Below, piece by piece: positions 24,185 through 32,363 of a stretch of 64,000 nucleotides of DNA (positions are counted from its first letter, which is position 1; every line of letters starts with the position of its first letter). The position numbers and the translations under genes are program-made. The notes under the pieces were generated by a model. That model was given only the letters and a program-made list of their open reading frames with translations. It was not told where the DNA came from and searched no databases. The stretch lies in the NCBI GenBank assembly GCA_041736705.1, contig JBGSTC010000004.1:62001-126000 (forward strand). The letters are read 5' to 3'. Origin of the DNA: GWE2-51-13 sp041736705 (GTDB lineage: Bacteria > Bacillota_I > Bacilli_A > Erysipelotrichales > Erysipelotrichaceae).

Positions 24185-25117
24185 TTACACAATTTTTTCC
24201 GCAATTTCCATGATTTTCGTGAAGCGGTGTTTCATCCCGGACTTACTCATGATGGATCCCGAACGCTTTTCATACTCTTCGCAGAGCTCGTTCAAACTCG
24301 CCTCGGGGAAATCGATCCGTAATTCCGCGATCTCTTTCAGCTTCAGTTCCAAGGCATCCAAGCGGTTATGGTTTCTCAGTTTATCGATCGCCTCGAGTTG
24401 CTTCCGTGCCGCTTCCTGGCTTTTCATTTCATTGGCGACTTCGCAATTGTCCAGTCTGGTCAACGAGTTGTGGAAATCACGTTCGATCCGGATTTCCTCG
24501 AAATCCAAGACCGCGTTGTTCGCGCTGCACAATCGTAGGAAGTCGCTGATCTTGTCGGAAGCTTTCAGATACACGACGTATTGATTGCGCCTAAGTATCG
24601 TTTTGGCGGGCAGGTCGAATCTTCGCATCAACTTCTCGATGAACTTCGCGTGTTCTTCGTCCTGGGTCGCGATTTCGAGGTGGTAGTTGGATTTCTGCGG
24701 CGAATTCACGCTTCCCGCGGCGAGGAACGCCCCTGAAAGGTAGGCCCTCGCCCCGCTTTCCTTGGCGACCAAGGATTTCGCGGGATGGGATTGAAGCCCT
24801 TTCTCCGAGATCAATCCTAGATCCTCCAAGACTTCCTTCCCCTTTGAAACGACGTTGAGCGAATAGATGTTGTTTTTCTTCAACTTCATCTTCCGTATGA
24901 CCGACAGTTCGGTCGGCACGTTATACAACTCTTTCAACACCTTGAAAATACGCTTGGCGGTCGCCGCGTTTTCCGTCTTGATGTGCAGCTGGATCCCCGC
25001 GCTGCTAAACGAGAGGTACGAACAGAGTTGGATCAGTGCGGCCGCCTGGGCGCGCATCGGTCCGACATCGAGGTTCGCATTGGCGATTTCCGCCTTTACA
25101 TCGGTGGTAAAAGACAT
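24185..25117 (-). CDS. whiA: WhiA, DNA-binding protein of the HTH-LAGLIDADG family
   Basis: 310 aa, the usual length. It starts MSFTTDVKAEIANANLDVGP. The N-terminal half holds the degenerate LAGLIDADG fold (AKSLVAKESGARAYLSGAFLAAGSVNSP). The C-terminal third has the helix-turn-helix (ELRIDFPEASLNELCEEYEK, then SKSGMKHRFTKIMEIAE). WhiA is a conserved Gram-positive DNA-binding protein linked to chromosome segregation and cell division. Its start overlaps the end of the yvcK frame by 22 bases, and rapZ-yvcK-whiA is the standard Bacillota order. No clear terminator separates it from the LCP gene, which has its own promoter. Confidence 0.95.
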   Translation of the reverse strand: MSFTTDVKAEIANANLDVGPMRAQAAALIQLCSYLSFSSAGIQLHIKTENAATAKRIFKVLKELYNVPTELSVIRKMKLKKNNIYSLNVVSKGKEVLEDLGLISEKGLQSHPAKSLVAKESGARAYLSGAFLAAGSVNSPQKSNYHLEIATQDEEHAKFIEKLMRRFDLPAKTILRRNQYVVYLKASDKISDFLRLCSANNAVLDFEEIRIERDFHNSLTRLDNCEVANEMKSQEAARKQLEAIDKLRNHNRLDALELKLKEIAELRIDFPEASLNELCEEYEKRSGSIMSKSGMKHRFTKIMEIAEKIV

Positions 25118-26076
25118 GACATTACCTCGCTTCTTAAAAGATATTCCATCACGTGTTTGATCTTCCCGCTATCGTGACGTACCAAACCGCCGTCGAACCG
25201 AAGCATGTCGGTGGAAACGACGATATAGGGGTGTTCGCTGTCGCGCATCGTCACACGCTGCGCATCCGTGTCTTCATATCGATCCAAGACTTCACTCGGG
25301 ATCGAATCGTTGGCGAAGACCACGATATCGACCGGGTTGTCCCCATGGTCGAAGATCGCCTGGACATGTTCTTCCATGCAATACCCCGCGGTCTCCCCGG
25401 GTTGGGTCATCGCGTTGCAGAAGTAGATTTTGACCGCCTTGCTGTTGCGGATCGCTTCCCCGATTTCCTTGATGATCAAGTTGGGAAGGATACTTGTATA
25501 GAGCGAACCGATCCCATAAAGGATGTAGTCCGCGTTTTCGATGGCTTCAAGCGCCTGCCGGGTCGCCCGGACTTCTTCTTCATAGAAGACATTACGGATG
25601 CGATTGCGCAGTTTCGGGATGTTGGACTCGCCGCGTACGATCGTCCCGTCTTCCATTTCGGCGAACAGGGTGATGACCTGGCTGGTCGACGGCAGGATGT
25701 CGCCCTTGATGTTGAGGACGTTGGAAACCTTCGACAACGCTTCCATGAACGACCCGCTGGTTTGCGTCAAAGCGGTCAGGATCAGATTCCCCAGATTGTG
25801 TCCGCTGAGTTCGGAGGAGATTTCGTTTGTGTTCTCAAAGCGGTAACTCATCAAATCCGCCAACAGGCTTTCACTCTCGGCCATGGCGATCATGACGTTG
25901 CGCAGATCCCCCATCGCCGGGATGTTGAAAGAGCGACGTAAACGACCGGTGCTTCCCCCGTCGTCCGCCACGGTGACGATCGCCGTGAGTTCGATCTCGT
26001 CGATGTTTTTCAATCCCCGCAACATGGTTGCCTGGCCGGTGCCCCCGCCCACGACCACGACACGTTGTTTCTTCAT
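25096..26076 (-). CDS. yvcK: GlmR/YvcK, UDP-sugar-binding regulator of carbon flow to the wall
   Basis: 326 aa of the CofD-like fold. It starts MKKQRVVVVGGGTGQATMLR, then VTVADDGGSTGRLRRSFN, SGHNLGNLILTALTQTSGSF and PFFYGIGSLYTS-type motifs (here DYILYGIGSLYTSILPNL). The protein binds UDP-GlcNAc and stimulates GlmS in Bacillus, and it is needed for growth on gluconeogenic carbon. That is relevant beside a cluster that makes several UDP-HexNAc sugars. It lies three bases after rapZ and overlaps whiA. Normal length; no missing motif seen. Confidence 0.94.
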   Translation of the reverse strand: MKKQRVVVVGGGTGQATMLRGLKNIDEIELTAIVTVADDGGSTGRLRRSFNIPAMGDLRNVMIAMAESESLLADLMSYRFENTNEISSELSGHNLGNLILTALTQTSGSFMEALSKVSNVLNIKGDILPSTSQVITLFAEMEDGTIVRGESNIPKLRNRIRNVFYEEEVRATRQALEAIENADYILYGIGSLYTSILPNLIIKEIGEAIRNSKAVKIYFCNAMTQPGETAGYCMEEHVQAIFDHGDNPVDIVVFANDSIPSEVLDRYEDTDAQRVTMRDSEHPYIVVSTDMLRFDGGLVRHDSGKIKHVMEYLLRSEVMSCLLPPM

Positions 26077-26079
26077 GGT

Positions 26080-26931
26080 TTACCCCCTGAGGTCCCGATG
26101 TTCCTTAAAGACATGATATACGGGTTTGTAATGTTCATAGAGCCAGTTGGTGATGGATACCGAACGGTGTTGACCGCCCGTACATCCGATCCCGACCGTG
26201 AAATGGTTCTTCCCTTCGGCGACATATTCCTTGAAGGCATAGTCGAGGAAGTCGGTGAGTTTCGTAAGCAAAGTCTGGGTCTGTTGGGACGACATGACAA
26301 AGTCAAAGACGCAGGCATCGTTGCCCGAGAAGGGTCGCAATTCTTCGACCCAATAGGGATTGGGCAGGAACCGCACGTCGAAAAGCAGGTCCGCGTCCAT
26401 CGGGACGCCGTTCTTGTATCCAAACGAGATGAAACTGATCGAGAACGACGGTTGGGTGGTCAATGCGAAATATTGGTTGATCTTCGTCTTCAGTTCATTG
26501 GCTTTCAGGAAGGTCGTGTCAATCGTCAAGAACGCCGTGTCCTTCAGATCCTTCAGCATCTCGCCTTCCAGATAGATCGCGTCTTCCAAGGTTGTCGCTT
26601 TATTGGAGATCAGCATCGGATGGGTCCGGCGGGTCGACTTGTATCGACGCAGCAGTTCATCGGCGTTGCAATCCAGGATCAAGACGCGGACGTCATGGTC
26701 CATCCCCGAAAAGACACGGTGGAATTCGGCGAAATCCGTCAGATTGGTGGCCAAGGCGATATAGTCATAACGCGGGTCGCTTTCCTGCGAAATCACCGAC
26801 GCGAATGAGTTGAGCAGCTTCACCGGGAATTGGTCGATGCAATGGTAGCCCATGTCTTCAAGAATGCCCATGGTGCTTGTCTTACCGGCACCCGAGCGTC
26901 CGGTAATGAGGATGATCCGTTTTTTGTTCAT
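26080..26931 (-). CDS. rapZ: RapZ family nucleotide-binding RNase adapter
   Basis: 283 aa. Walker A is at residues 11-18 (GRSGAGKT); DMGYHCIDQFPVKLL follows, and VLILDCNADELLRRYKSTRRTHP is the conserved middle segment. The C-terminal domain has YKNGVPMDADLLFDVRFLPNPYW and GCTGGQHRSV, the signature of the family. In E. coli RapZ guides RNase E to the GlmZ RNA. In Bacillota (YvcJ) the role is less clear, though the gene is nearly always with yvcK and whiA, as here. It is the first gene of that operon, twelve bases after the predicted transcription start. Confidence 0.94.
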   Translation of the reverse strand: MNKKRIILITGRSGAGKTSTMGILEDMGYHCIDQFPVKLLNSFASVISQESDPRYDYIALATNLTDFAEFHRVFSGMDHDVRVLILDCNADELLRRYKSTRRTHPMLISNKATTLEDAIYLEGEMLKDLKDTAFLTIDTTFLKANELKTKINQYFALTTQPSFSISFISFGYKNGVPMDADLLFDVRFLPNPYWVEELRPFSGNDACVFDFVMSSQQTQTLLTKLTDFLDYAFKEYVAEGKNHFTVGIGCTGGQHRSVSITNWLYEHYKPVYHVFKEHRDLRG

Positions 26932-26949
26932 GTTGTTTACCTCGCATTT

Positions 26950-26978
26950 ATTCTACCACGCACCCGGGTGTTTCACAA
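26950..26978 (-). promoter_or_regulatory. Promoter of rapZ-yvcK-whiA with a palindrome in the spacer
   Basis: Minus strand TTGTGA (26973-26978), 17 bases, then TAGAAT (26950-26955) with an extended TGG before it. The spacer holds the palindrome CACCCGGGTG, and a second CCCGGG lies just upstream of the -35. The palindrome could be an operator; no regulator is evident. Confidence 0.68.
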
Positions 26979-27037
26979 CATCCCGGGCTTGTCGGACAGT
27001 TGACCAAAATTACCTTGTTTCGCTTGAATTTGATTGA

Positions 27038-27079
27038 TAAGTCGATTTTAATCGGATTTTTCCGACTTTTCTCGACTTA
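27038..27079. repeat. Nested inverted repeat upstream of rapZ
   Basis: Outer arms TAAGTCGA (27038-27045) and TCGACTTA (27072-27079) enclose a second 5-bp hairpin, TCGGA / TCCGA, at 27052-27065. It lies in the 218-base gap between the pfpI terminator and the rapZ promoter. No coding frame is present. It could be a protein-binding site or an RNA structure. Confidence 0.45.
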
Positions 27080-27116
27080 TAAATCAGAATCCGTTTTTTC
27101 ACTTCCGGCAGAACTT

Positions 27117-27149
27117 AAAAAAGGCGGGTATCCCGCATGGGATTCCCGC
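27117..27149 (-). terminator. Intrinsic terminator of the DJ-1/PfpI gene
   Basis: Minus strand: GCGGG and ATCCC pair with GGGAT and CCCGC around an ATGC loop, with one mismatched base in the middle, and six Ts follow. It begins directly after the stop codon at 27150. Confidence 0.85.
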
Positions 27150-27713
27150 TTAGTTTCTCTCAAACATCCATTCCAAAAGCATGCTTTTCTTTAATGGTTC
27201 GCTGTCGATCCCCAATGCTTCCACCAAGGTACAGGCGAAGGGCATGACCGTCCCGACCCCGCGGCTGGTGATGATGTTGCCGTCGACGACCACGAAGTCT
27301 TCGCGATAGTCGGCGCCTCCTGCGACCACGACGTCTCTACTGCTGGGATACGATGTGGCTTTCTTGCCTTGAAGCACCCCGGCCTTCGCCAACACCATCG
27401 GTGCGGCACAGATCGCGGCGATTGTTTTCCCTTGATTGTTGAAATCAAGGACCAGTCCCAACACCCTCGGGTCCGCCGCAAGGTGGTTTGATCCAGGTTG
27501 ACCCCCGGGTAAAAACAAGAGGTCGGCGTCGTGAAGGTCGGGACCCCACGTCCGGTCGGCCGTTAGTTTGATCTGATGGGAACCGGTGACATAGAACGAA
27601 GAGTTCAACGACACCAAATCGACACTCAGCCCCGCTCTTCGCAGAACATCGATCGTGGCGATGGCTTCCGTTTCTTCGAAACCTTCCGCCAATAAACAGA
27701 TGACTTTCTTCAT
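27150..27713 (-). CDS. DJ-1/PfpI family protein (YajL/ThiJ-like)
   Basis: 187 aa of the class I glutamine-amidotransferase-like fold. It opens MKKVICLLAEGFEETEAIAT with the early glutamate of the DJ-1 group. LLFLPGGQPGSNHL is followed by AAICAAPMVLAKAGVLQGKK, where the cysteine is the nucleophile or redox-sensing residue of the family. The VGTVMPFACTLVEAL end matches YajL/ThiJ proteins. Family members act as deglycases, chaperones or stress-response proteins; the exact activity cannot be read from sequence. It is a single gene with its own terminator, downstream of the MFS transporter on the same strand with a 57-base gap. Confidence 0.9.
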   Translation of the reverse strand: MKKVICLLAEGFEETEAIATIDVLRRAGLSVDLVSLNSSFYVTGSHQIKLTADRTWGPDLHDADLLFLPGGQPGSNHLAADPRVLGLVLDFNNQGKTIAAICAAPMVLAKAGVLQGKKATSYPSSRDVVVAGGADYREDFVVVDGNIITSRGVGTVMPFACTLVEALGIDSEPLKKSMLLEWMFERN

Positions 27714-27770
27714 ACTGATTCCTCTCTTTCATCCTTATTGTACCCTATTTTCAACCCCGTAACGTAAAGA

Positions 27771-28943
27771 TCACGCTTCGTCGTTTCTTACGGGCATCCT
27801 GCGTATGCTTTCGCTCGCCAGAATCAATCCTGATCCCATGAGTAATAGATAAAGCGGAAGAAGGGCGACCGAGGTCTCCTTGGCTACGAAGCCGAAGATC
27901 ATCGGCATCGTCGCGACACCGATGTAGGAAGAAGCCATCTGTAAACCCATGACGGATTGGGAGAGGTCCCTTCCGAATCGGATGGGGGTTTCGTGCGCCA
28001 TCGCCGGAAAGATCGGGGCGCATCCCAAACCGATCAGAAGTAGTCCGAGAATCGAAACGATCGACGGAAGAGGGAGCGCCAAAGCAAGAATGCCTATAAC
28101 CGCCAACGCTTGACCCCCTCGGATCCGAGTCGCGTTGTCGAAACGAGCGCTCAGAAATCCCGATAACATCCGACCTGACATGATGCCGCCGTAATAGAGC
28201 GAAACGCCAAGGGCGCCTTGGTCGACGGACAACCCTTTGATTGCGACCAGATAGCTCGATCCCCACAAGCCCGCCCCGGCTTCCATCGCCACATAGCTGA
28301 AGAACGCCAGCATCATCCATTTGACCCCGGGGACCTTCATCGTATCCTTGTTGGAGACGTGAGCCGAACTTATCGGTTTAAAATCGTCGGAACTTTCCAA
28401 CTTGCGCCATAAAGGAAGGGTGAGAAACAACACGACGACCAATGCGATCTGGATGAAGGAAACCGTACGATAGCCATATTGCCAGGAGAGGTTGCGGCTG
28501 AGGAAGAAGGACATGATCAGAGGACCGGTCGTCGCACCGACGCCCCAGAAACTGTGAAGCCAACTCATGTGTTTGGATTCGTAGTGAAGGGCGACGAAAT
28601 TATTGAGGGCGGCGTCGACGTTCCCGCCGCCTAAACCCAACGGAATCGCCATCAAACACAGCCAGATGAAATTGGGCCAGATGGAAATGCCAAACAAGGC
28701 GAGGGCCGTCAGCGCGACGCTGACGAAGGTGACTTTCCCGGTGCCGTACTTGTGGATCAGACGGGAACTCAAAAGACTGGAAGCGACGGTACCGATCGAA
28801 GCGATGATGGAAACGACCCCGGCCAAGGATCGGTCGATGTCTAGGGCGAGATGGATCGCCGGCCAAGCCGAACCCAAAAGGGAATCGGGAAGTCCGAGTG
28901 AAATGAAAGCGAGATAGATGACGACGAGCAGGGCTGTGACCAT
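27771..28943 (-). CDS. Major facilitator superfamily transporter (FucP-like)
   Basis: 390 aa with twelve hydrophobic segments. It starts MVTALLVVIYLAFISLGLPD SLLGSAWP (the LGLPDSLLGSAWP element is common in sugar-permease-like MFS of Bacillota). HKYGTGKVT lies in the loop after helix 2, the usual MFS signature position. PLGLGGGNVDAALNNFVAL and WLHSFWGVGATTGPL follow, as in the FucP/COG0738 group. The substrate could be a sugar or a small organic compound. A TTGCGA-17-TAGATT pair stands about 30 bases upstream of the gene. No sugar-catabolic gene is adjacent, so the role stays open. Confidence 0.8.
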   Translation of the reverse strand: MVTALLVVIYLAFISLGLPDSLLGSAWPAIHLALDIDRSLAGVVSIIASIGTVASSLLSSRLIHKYGTGKVTFVSVALTALALFGISIWPNFIWLCLMAIPLGLGGGNVDAALNNFVALHYESKHMSWLHSFWGVGATTGPLIMSFFLSRNLSWQYGYRTVSFIQIALVVVLFLTLPLWRKLESSDDFKPISSAHVSNKDTMKVPGVKWMMLAFFSYVAMEAGAGLWGSSYLVAIKGLSVDQGALGVSLYYGGIMSGRMLSGFLSARFDNATRIRGGQALAVIGILALALPLPSIVSILGLLLIGLGCAPIFPAMAHETPIRFGRDLSQSVMGLQMASSYIGVATMPMIFGFVAKETSVALLPLYLLLMGSGLILASESIRRMPVRNDEA

Positions 28944-29040
28944 AGGTTAACCTTTCAGAGGGAGTGTCTAATCTAGGTAGTCGGGATCAAAATCGCAACG
29001 ATCCCACTATTACTTATTGTATCAAACTTCCGACGCCGAT

Positions 29041-29063
29041 AAAAAAGAATCCGTTAGGACTCT
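29041..29063 (-). terminator. Terminator with the trxB stop codon in its loop
   Basis: Minus strand: AGAGTCC pairs with GGATTCT (one G-U) around a TAAC loop, then Ts. The loop TAA is the stop codon of trxB. It ends the operon that comes down from uvrA. Confidence 0.75.
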
Positions 29064-29974
29064 TTGATGTAATGGAAGGCCATCTGGGCGGCTACGGCGC
29101 CATCGGATGTCGCGGTGACGATCTGACGCAGCGGTTTGACGATGACATCTCCGGCGGCGTAGATGCCTTTGATGCAAGTCTCCATCTTGTCGTTGACACG
29201 GATGTAGCCGTCTTCCTGGCAGATGTTCAAGTCTTTGACGAAAGCGGTCGAGGGGGTCGCACCGATATAGGGGAATATCCCGTCGCAGGATAAGTCGGTC
29301 AGTTCTTTGGTGTCCACGTTTTGCAGGCGGATCCCGATGACTTTCTTGTCTGCGCTCAACACCTCCACGGGGACGTGCTTGCGGATGATTTCGATTTTCG
29401 GATGGTCGAAGACGGTTTGTTGGACGGAAACATCGCCGCGGAAGACATCCCGTCGGATGACGATGGTGACTTTCTTGGCGAATTGGGTAAGATAGAGGGA
29501 TTCTTCCAGGGCGGAGTTCCCTCCGCCGATGACGACGACTTCTTTTCCTTTATAGAACGCCCCGTCGCAGACGGCGCAGAAACTGACGCCTCTGCCGATG
29601 TTTTGTTCTTCCCCGGGGATGTTCATCTGGTTCTCGATGGTTCCGGTCGCGATGATGATCGCACGGGTCTTAAAGATCCGTCCGTCTTCGGTCACGATCT
29701 TCTTCAGGTGTCCGTCCAGGATTTCCCGTACGCCGGTGAATTCCGTCTGGACCTGGAGTTCTTCGGTATGCCCGAACATCTGTAAGGCAAGGTCGACGCC
29801 CGAGACATGAGGGTTTCCCGGCCAATTGTCGATTTCGAAAGTCTTCACCAATTTTCCTCCGGGAGCGGAGTTTTCAAACATCACCACGTCCAATCCGGCA
29901 CGTTTGGCGTAGATCGCAGCCGTCAACCCGGCAGGACCGGCTCCGATGATCGCTATGTCGTAGAGCTTGTCCAT
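29054..29974 (-). CDS. trxB: Thioredoxin-disulfide reductase
   Basis: 306 aa flavoprotein of the low-molecular-weight TrxB family. FAD loop IIGAGPAGLTAAIYAKRAGL lies near the N-terminus, FCAVCDGAF holds the redox-active CxxC (around residue 135), VVIGGGNSALEESL is the NADPH-domain glycine loop, and GIYAAGDVIVKPLRQIVTAT is the C-terminal FAD motif. It would pass electrons from NADPH to thioredoxin in the cytoplasm. The usual HRRxxFRA segment that reads the NADPH phosphate is IRRDVFRG here, so the first histidine is missing while both arginines remain. The start overlaps the lgt-HAD gene by 22 bases. An alternative electron donor is possible but not indicated strongly. Confidence 0.93.
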   Translation of the reverse strand: MDKLYDIAIIGAGPAGLTAAIYAKRAGLDVVMFENSAPGGKLVKTFEIDNWPGNPHVSGVDLALQMFGHTEELQVQTEFTGVREILDGHLKKIVTEDGRIFKTRAIIIATGTIENQMNIPGEEQNIGRGVSFCAVCDGAFYKGKEVVVIGGGNSALEESLYLTQFAKKVTIVIRRDVFRGDVSVQQTVFDHPKIEIIRKHVPVEVLSADKKVIGIRLQNVDTKELTDLSCDGIFPYIGATPSTAFVKDLNICQEDGYIRVNDKMETCIKGIYAAGDVIVKPLRQIVTATSDGAVAAQMAFHYIKES

Positions 29975-31410
29975 GAGATGTCCTCTTTCAGGACGGAGGG
30001 GATCTCCGTCAATCGTTCGATGATTCTATTGGGTTTGGATGCGACCAGCGCATCTTTGCGATCGGGGTTCAAGACGAAACCGATCGAATAGACCGCCGCG
30101 GCTTTCGCGGCTTCCACATCGGAAACGGAATCACCTACGTAGATGACTTCGTCATGCCCGACACCCATTTCGACACAGGCGTTGAAGATCCCTTCGGGAT
30201 CCGGCTTATGTTTGGACACTTCGTCGTATCCGATGATCACTTCGAAATCATCCTGCATGTCGAAGAGCGACAAGCCCAGCAGACAGACTTCCTTCTTCTT
30301 GGAGGAGACGATCCCGACGCGATAGCCGTCTTTCTTGAGTTGCGAGATGACTTCCTTCGCCCCGTCGATCATCGTGACATGGGTCGGATGGAACTGTATG
30401 TTGAGTTCGCGGTAACGCTTGATCGCGCTTTCGATTTCTTCGGGTTTCAGGTATTTCGACAAGCCTTGGTTGAGCGTCGGTCCCAAAAGTTCAAGCAGTT
30501 CTTCCTTGGAAACATTGAGTTGCGGACGGGTTTCCTTCAACACTTGTTCGTAACTGGCGAAAATCGCCTTCTCCGTATCCAAGAGGGTTCCATCCAAGTC
30601 GAACAAGATGACCGGTTTGGCTTTCTTGAAGAACTTACGATAGATGCCCATCATCCCCAAGCCGCCGACCAGGATGAAGGCGACGGAGGTGACCTGGGCC
30701 ATGCGTAAGCCCATGAACATCAAACTGTCGGTACGCAGGCCTTCGACCCAGAACCGGGTGATGCCATACCACATCAGATAGCCGTAGACCAAATCGCCGC
30801 GTTTGCGGGACTTCGTCATCTTGCCGAGTCCGTAGGTGATCAGGAAATACCCCAGCAGGTTCAGGGAGCTTTCATAAAGGAAGGTCGGGGTGCGGTACGC
30901 ACCGTCGATGTACATCAGGTTTTTGATGAACGACGGGAAGAAGCGGTAGAAGTTCTCGGAAACGACGCCACCGAAGGCTTCCTGGTTGAGGAAGTTGCCC
31001 CATCGGCCGATGGCTTGCGCGATCAGGATGGTCGGCACGATGCCGTCCGCCCAACGCATGAAACTGATTTTGCGTTTCTTGACGAAATAGTAACCATAGG
31101 CGGCGCCCAGAAGCAAGCCCCCCTGGATGGCCATTCCGCCCTGCCAGGTCATGAGGATTTCAAGCGGGTTGGAGAGATAGTATTCCAGGTTATAGAAGGC
31201 GACGTACCATAGACGTGCGCCGACCACACCCGACAACAACGCACCGAAGAACAAATCGTCGGTCATGTCCGTGGAATAGCCCATTTTCTTGATGTTGCGG
31301 GCGGAGAGATAGTAGGCCAAGAACGCCCCGGTCAGAATCAGGACGGCGTACCACTTGATGACGACCGGTCCGATTTCCAGGAAGGTCGATACGTCGGGAA
31401 ACAGTTTCAT
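29953..31410 (-). CDS. lgt: Fusion: prolipoprotein diacylglyceryl transferase + HAD phosphatase (PpaX-like)
   Basis: 485 aa in one uninterrupted frame. Residues 1 to about 260 are Lgt: seven hydrophobic segments, WYGITRFWVEGLRTDSL near the end, and the signature GRWGNFLNQEAFGG at about 135-148. It moves diacylglycerol from phosphatidylglycerol to lipobox cysteines. From about 266 on comes a HAD hydrolase with PVILFDLDGTLLDTE (nucleophile Asp271, general acid Asp273), VGIVSSKKKEV, and YVGDSVSDVEAAKAA. PpaX hydrolyses the pyrophosphate released when HPr-Ser-P is dephosphorylated. In Bacillus subtilis hprK, lgt and ppaX are separate genes in that order; here the last two are joined. hprK lies 11 bases upstream. 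The cytoplasmic side for the HAD part is expected. Confidence 0.92.
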   Translation of the reverse strand: MKLFPDVSTFLEIGPVVIKWYAVLILTGAFLAYYLSARNIKKMGYSTDMTDDLFFGALLSGVVGARLWYVAFYNLEYYLSNPLEILMTWQGGMAIQGGLLLGAAYGYYFVKKRKISFMRWADGIVPTILIAQAIGRWGNFLNQEAFGGVVSENFYRFFPSFIKNLMYIDGAYRTPTFLYESSLNLLGYFLITYGLGKMTKSRKRGDLVYGYLMWYGITRFWVEGLRTDSLMFMGLRMAQVTSVAFILVGGLGMMGIYRKFFKKAKPVILFDLDGTLLDTEKAIFASYEQVLKETRPQLNVSKEELLELLGPTLNQGLSKYLKPEEIESAIKRYRELNIQFHPTHVTMIDGAKEVISQLKKDGYRVGIVSSKKKEVCLLGLSLFDMQDDFEVIIGYDEVSKHKPDPEGIFNACVEMGVGHDEVIYVGDSVSDVEAAKAAAVYSIGFVLNPDRKDALVASKPNRIIERLTEIPSVLKEDISWTSSTT

Positions 31411-31421
31411 ATGAAATCCTC

Positions 31422-32360
31422 CTACTTGTTTTGACTTGCGATGAAATCGTAGACGCGCTGCTCGAAGGCTTTCGCGCTGTTGATGCCTTTTTGTTTAAGG
31501 GTGAAGTCGATGACCGCGGATTCGACCAATACGGCCATGTTTCGGCCTTCTTTGACCGGGAAGATCAAACGCGGGACATCCATCTCCAAAATGCGGATGA
31601 CCCCGTCGTCGTCGATTCCAAGACGGTCGTATTCTTTCTTGTCGTCCCATTTCTGCAGGTCGACCACGAAATCCACCTTGGTGCGGTCGATCATCGCGGC
31701 GGCGCCGAACATGCTGGTGACGTCGATGATGCCGATGCCTCTCAGTTCAAGCATCCCTCTCAAGAGGTCGGGGGCTTGGCCGAAGATCGTGTTGTGGATA
31801 CGTACCACGTCGACCCGGTCGTCGGCGACCAGGATGTGTCCTTTACGGATCAGTTCAAGTGCGATTTCGGACTTCCCCATCCCGCTTTCGCCGGTGATCA
31901 GGACGCCTTTTCCGAAGACGTTCAGTAAGACTCCGTGGATATTATCCGCAGGACTGAGCTTTTCGTCAAGGTAAGAGACCACGTCGACCATCAAACGATA
32001 GGTCGGAAGCGGGGATCGCAGGATCGGAAAGTTCTTGTAGGCGGCGATTTCCAATAAAAGCGGAGGACATTCCATGTCGCGGGAGATGATGATGACGGGG
32101 GTGTACTCGTCGGTTAAACGTTCAAACGCATACTGTAGCCCTTCCGGTGACATCGTTTCCACATAGGCGATTTCCTTGGTTCCGAAGATGATGACGCGTT
32201 TGGGTTCGGTGTACTTGAAGAACCCGGTGAGTTCCAAGCCCGGACGGTTGATGTCCGGGACGACGACCCAACGGCTCAGCGAATCCTCGTTGCCGGTCAG
32301 CTGTTCCAAATTGAAGAACTTCTTAAGATCGCGAATCAACGCCTTTCCTTCGAATTCCAT
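31422..32360 (-). CDS. hprK: HPr kinase/phosphorylase
   Basis: 312 aa, standard length. The N-terminal domain precedes the catalytic part with the P-loop GVLITGESGMGKSEIALELI (about residue 150-170). The HprK signature ELRGIGIIDVTSMFG and the VDLQKW and RNMAVLVESAVIDF segments follow. The enzyme phosphorylates Ser46 of HPr when glycolytic intermediates are high and removes it when phosphate is high, and so controls CcpA-type catabolite repression. That matters for the PTS-linked island at 38973-58303. It lies three bases after uvrA and 11 before lgt-HAD, so repair, repression and lipoprotein genes share a transcript. Confidence 0.95.
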   Translation of the reverse strand: MEFEGKALIRDLKKFFNLEQLTGNEDSLSRWVVVPDINRPGLELTGFFKYTEPKRVIIFGTKEIAYVETMSPEGLQYAFERLTDEYTPVIIISRDMECPPLLLEIAAYKNFPILRSPLPTYRLMVDVVSYLDEKLSPADNIHGVLLNVFGKGVLITGESGMGKSEIALELIRKGHILVADDRVDVVRIHNTIFGQAPDLLRGMLELRGIGIIDVTSMFGAAAMIDRTKVDFVVDLQKWDDKKEYDRLGIDDDGVIRILEMDVPRLIFPVKEGRNMAVLVESAVIDFTLKQKGINSAKAFEQRVYDFIASQNK

Positions 32361-32363
32361 GGT

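Noticed and set aside
25153..25941. 262-aa plus-strand frame opposite yvcK
   Set aside because: No motif or ribosome site; the yvcK reading on the other strand is certain.
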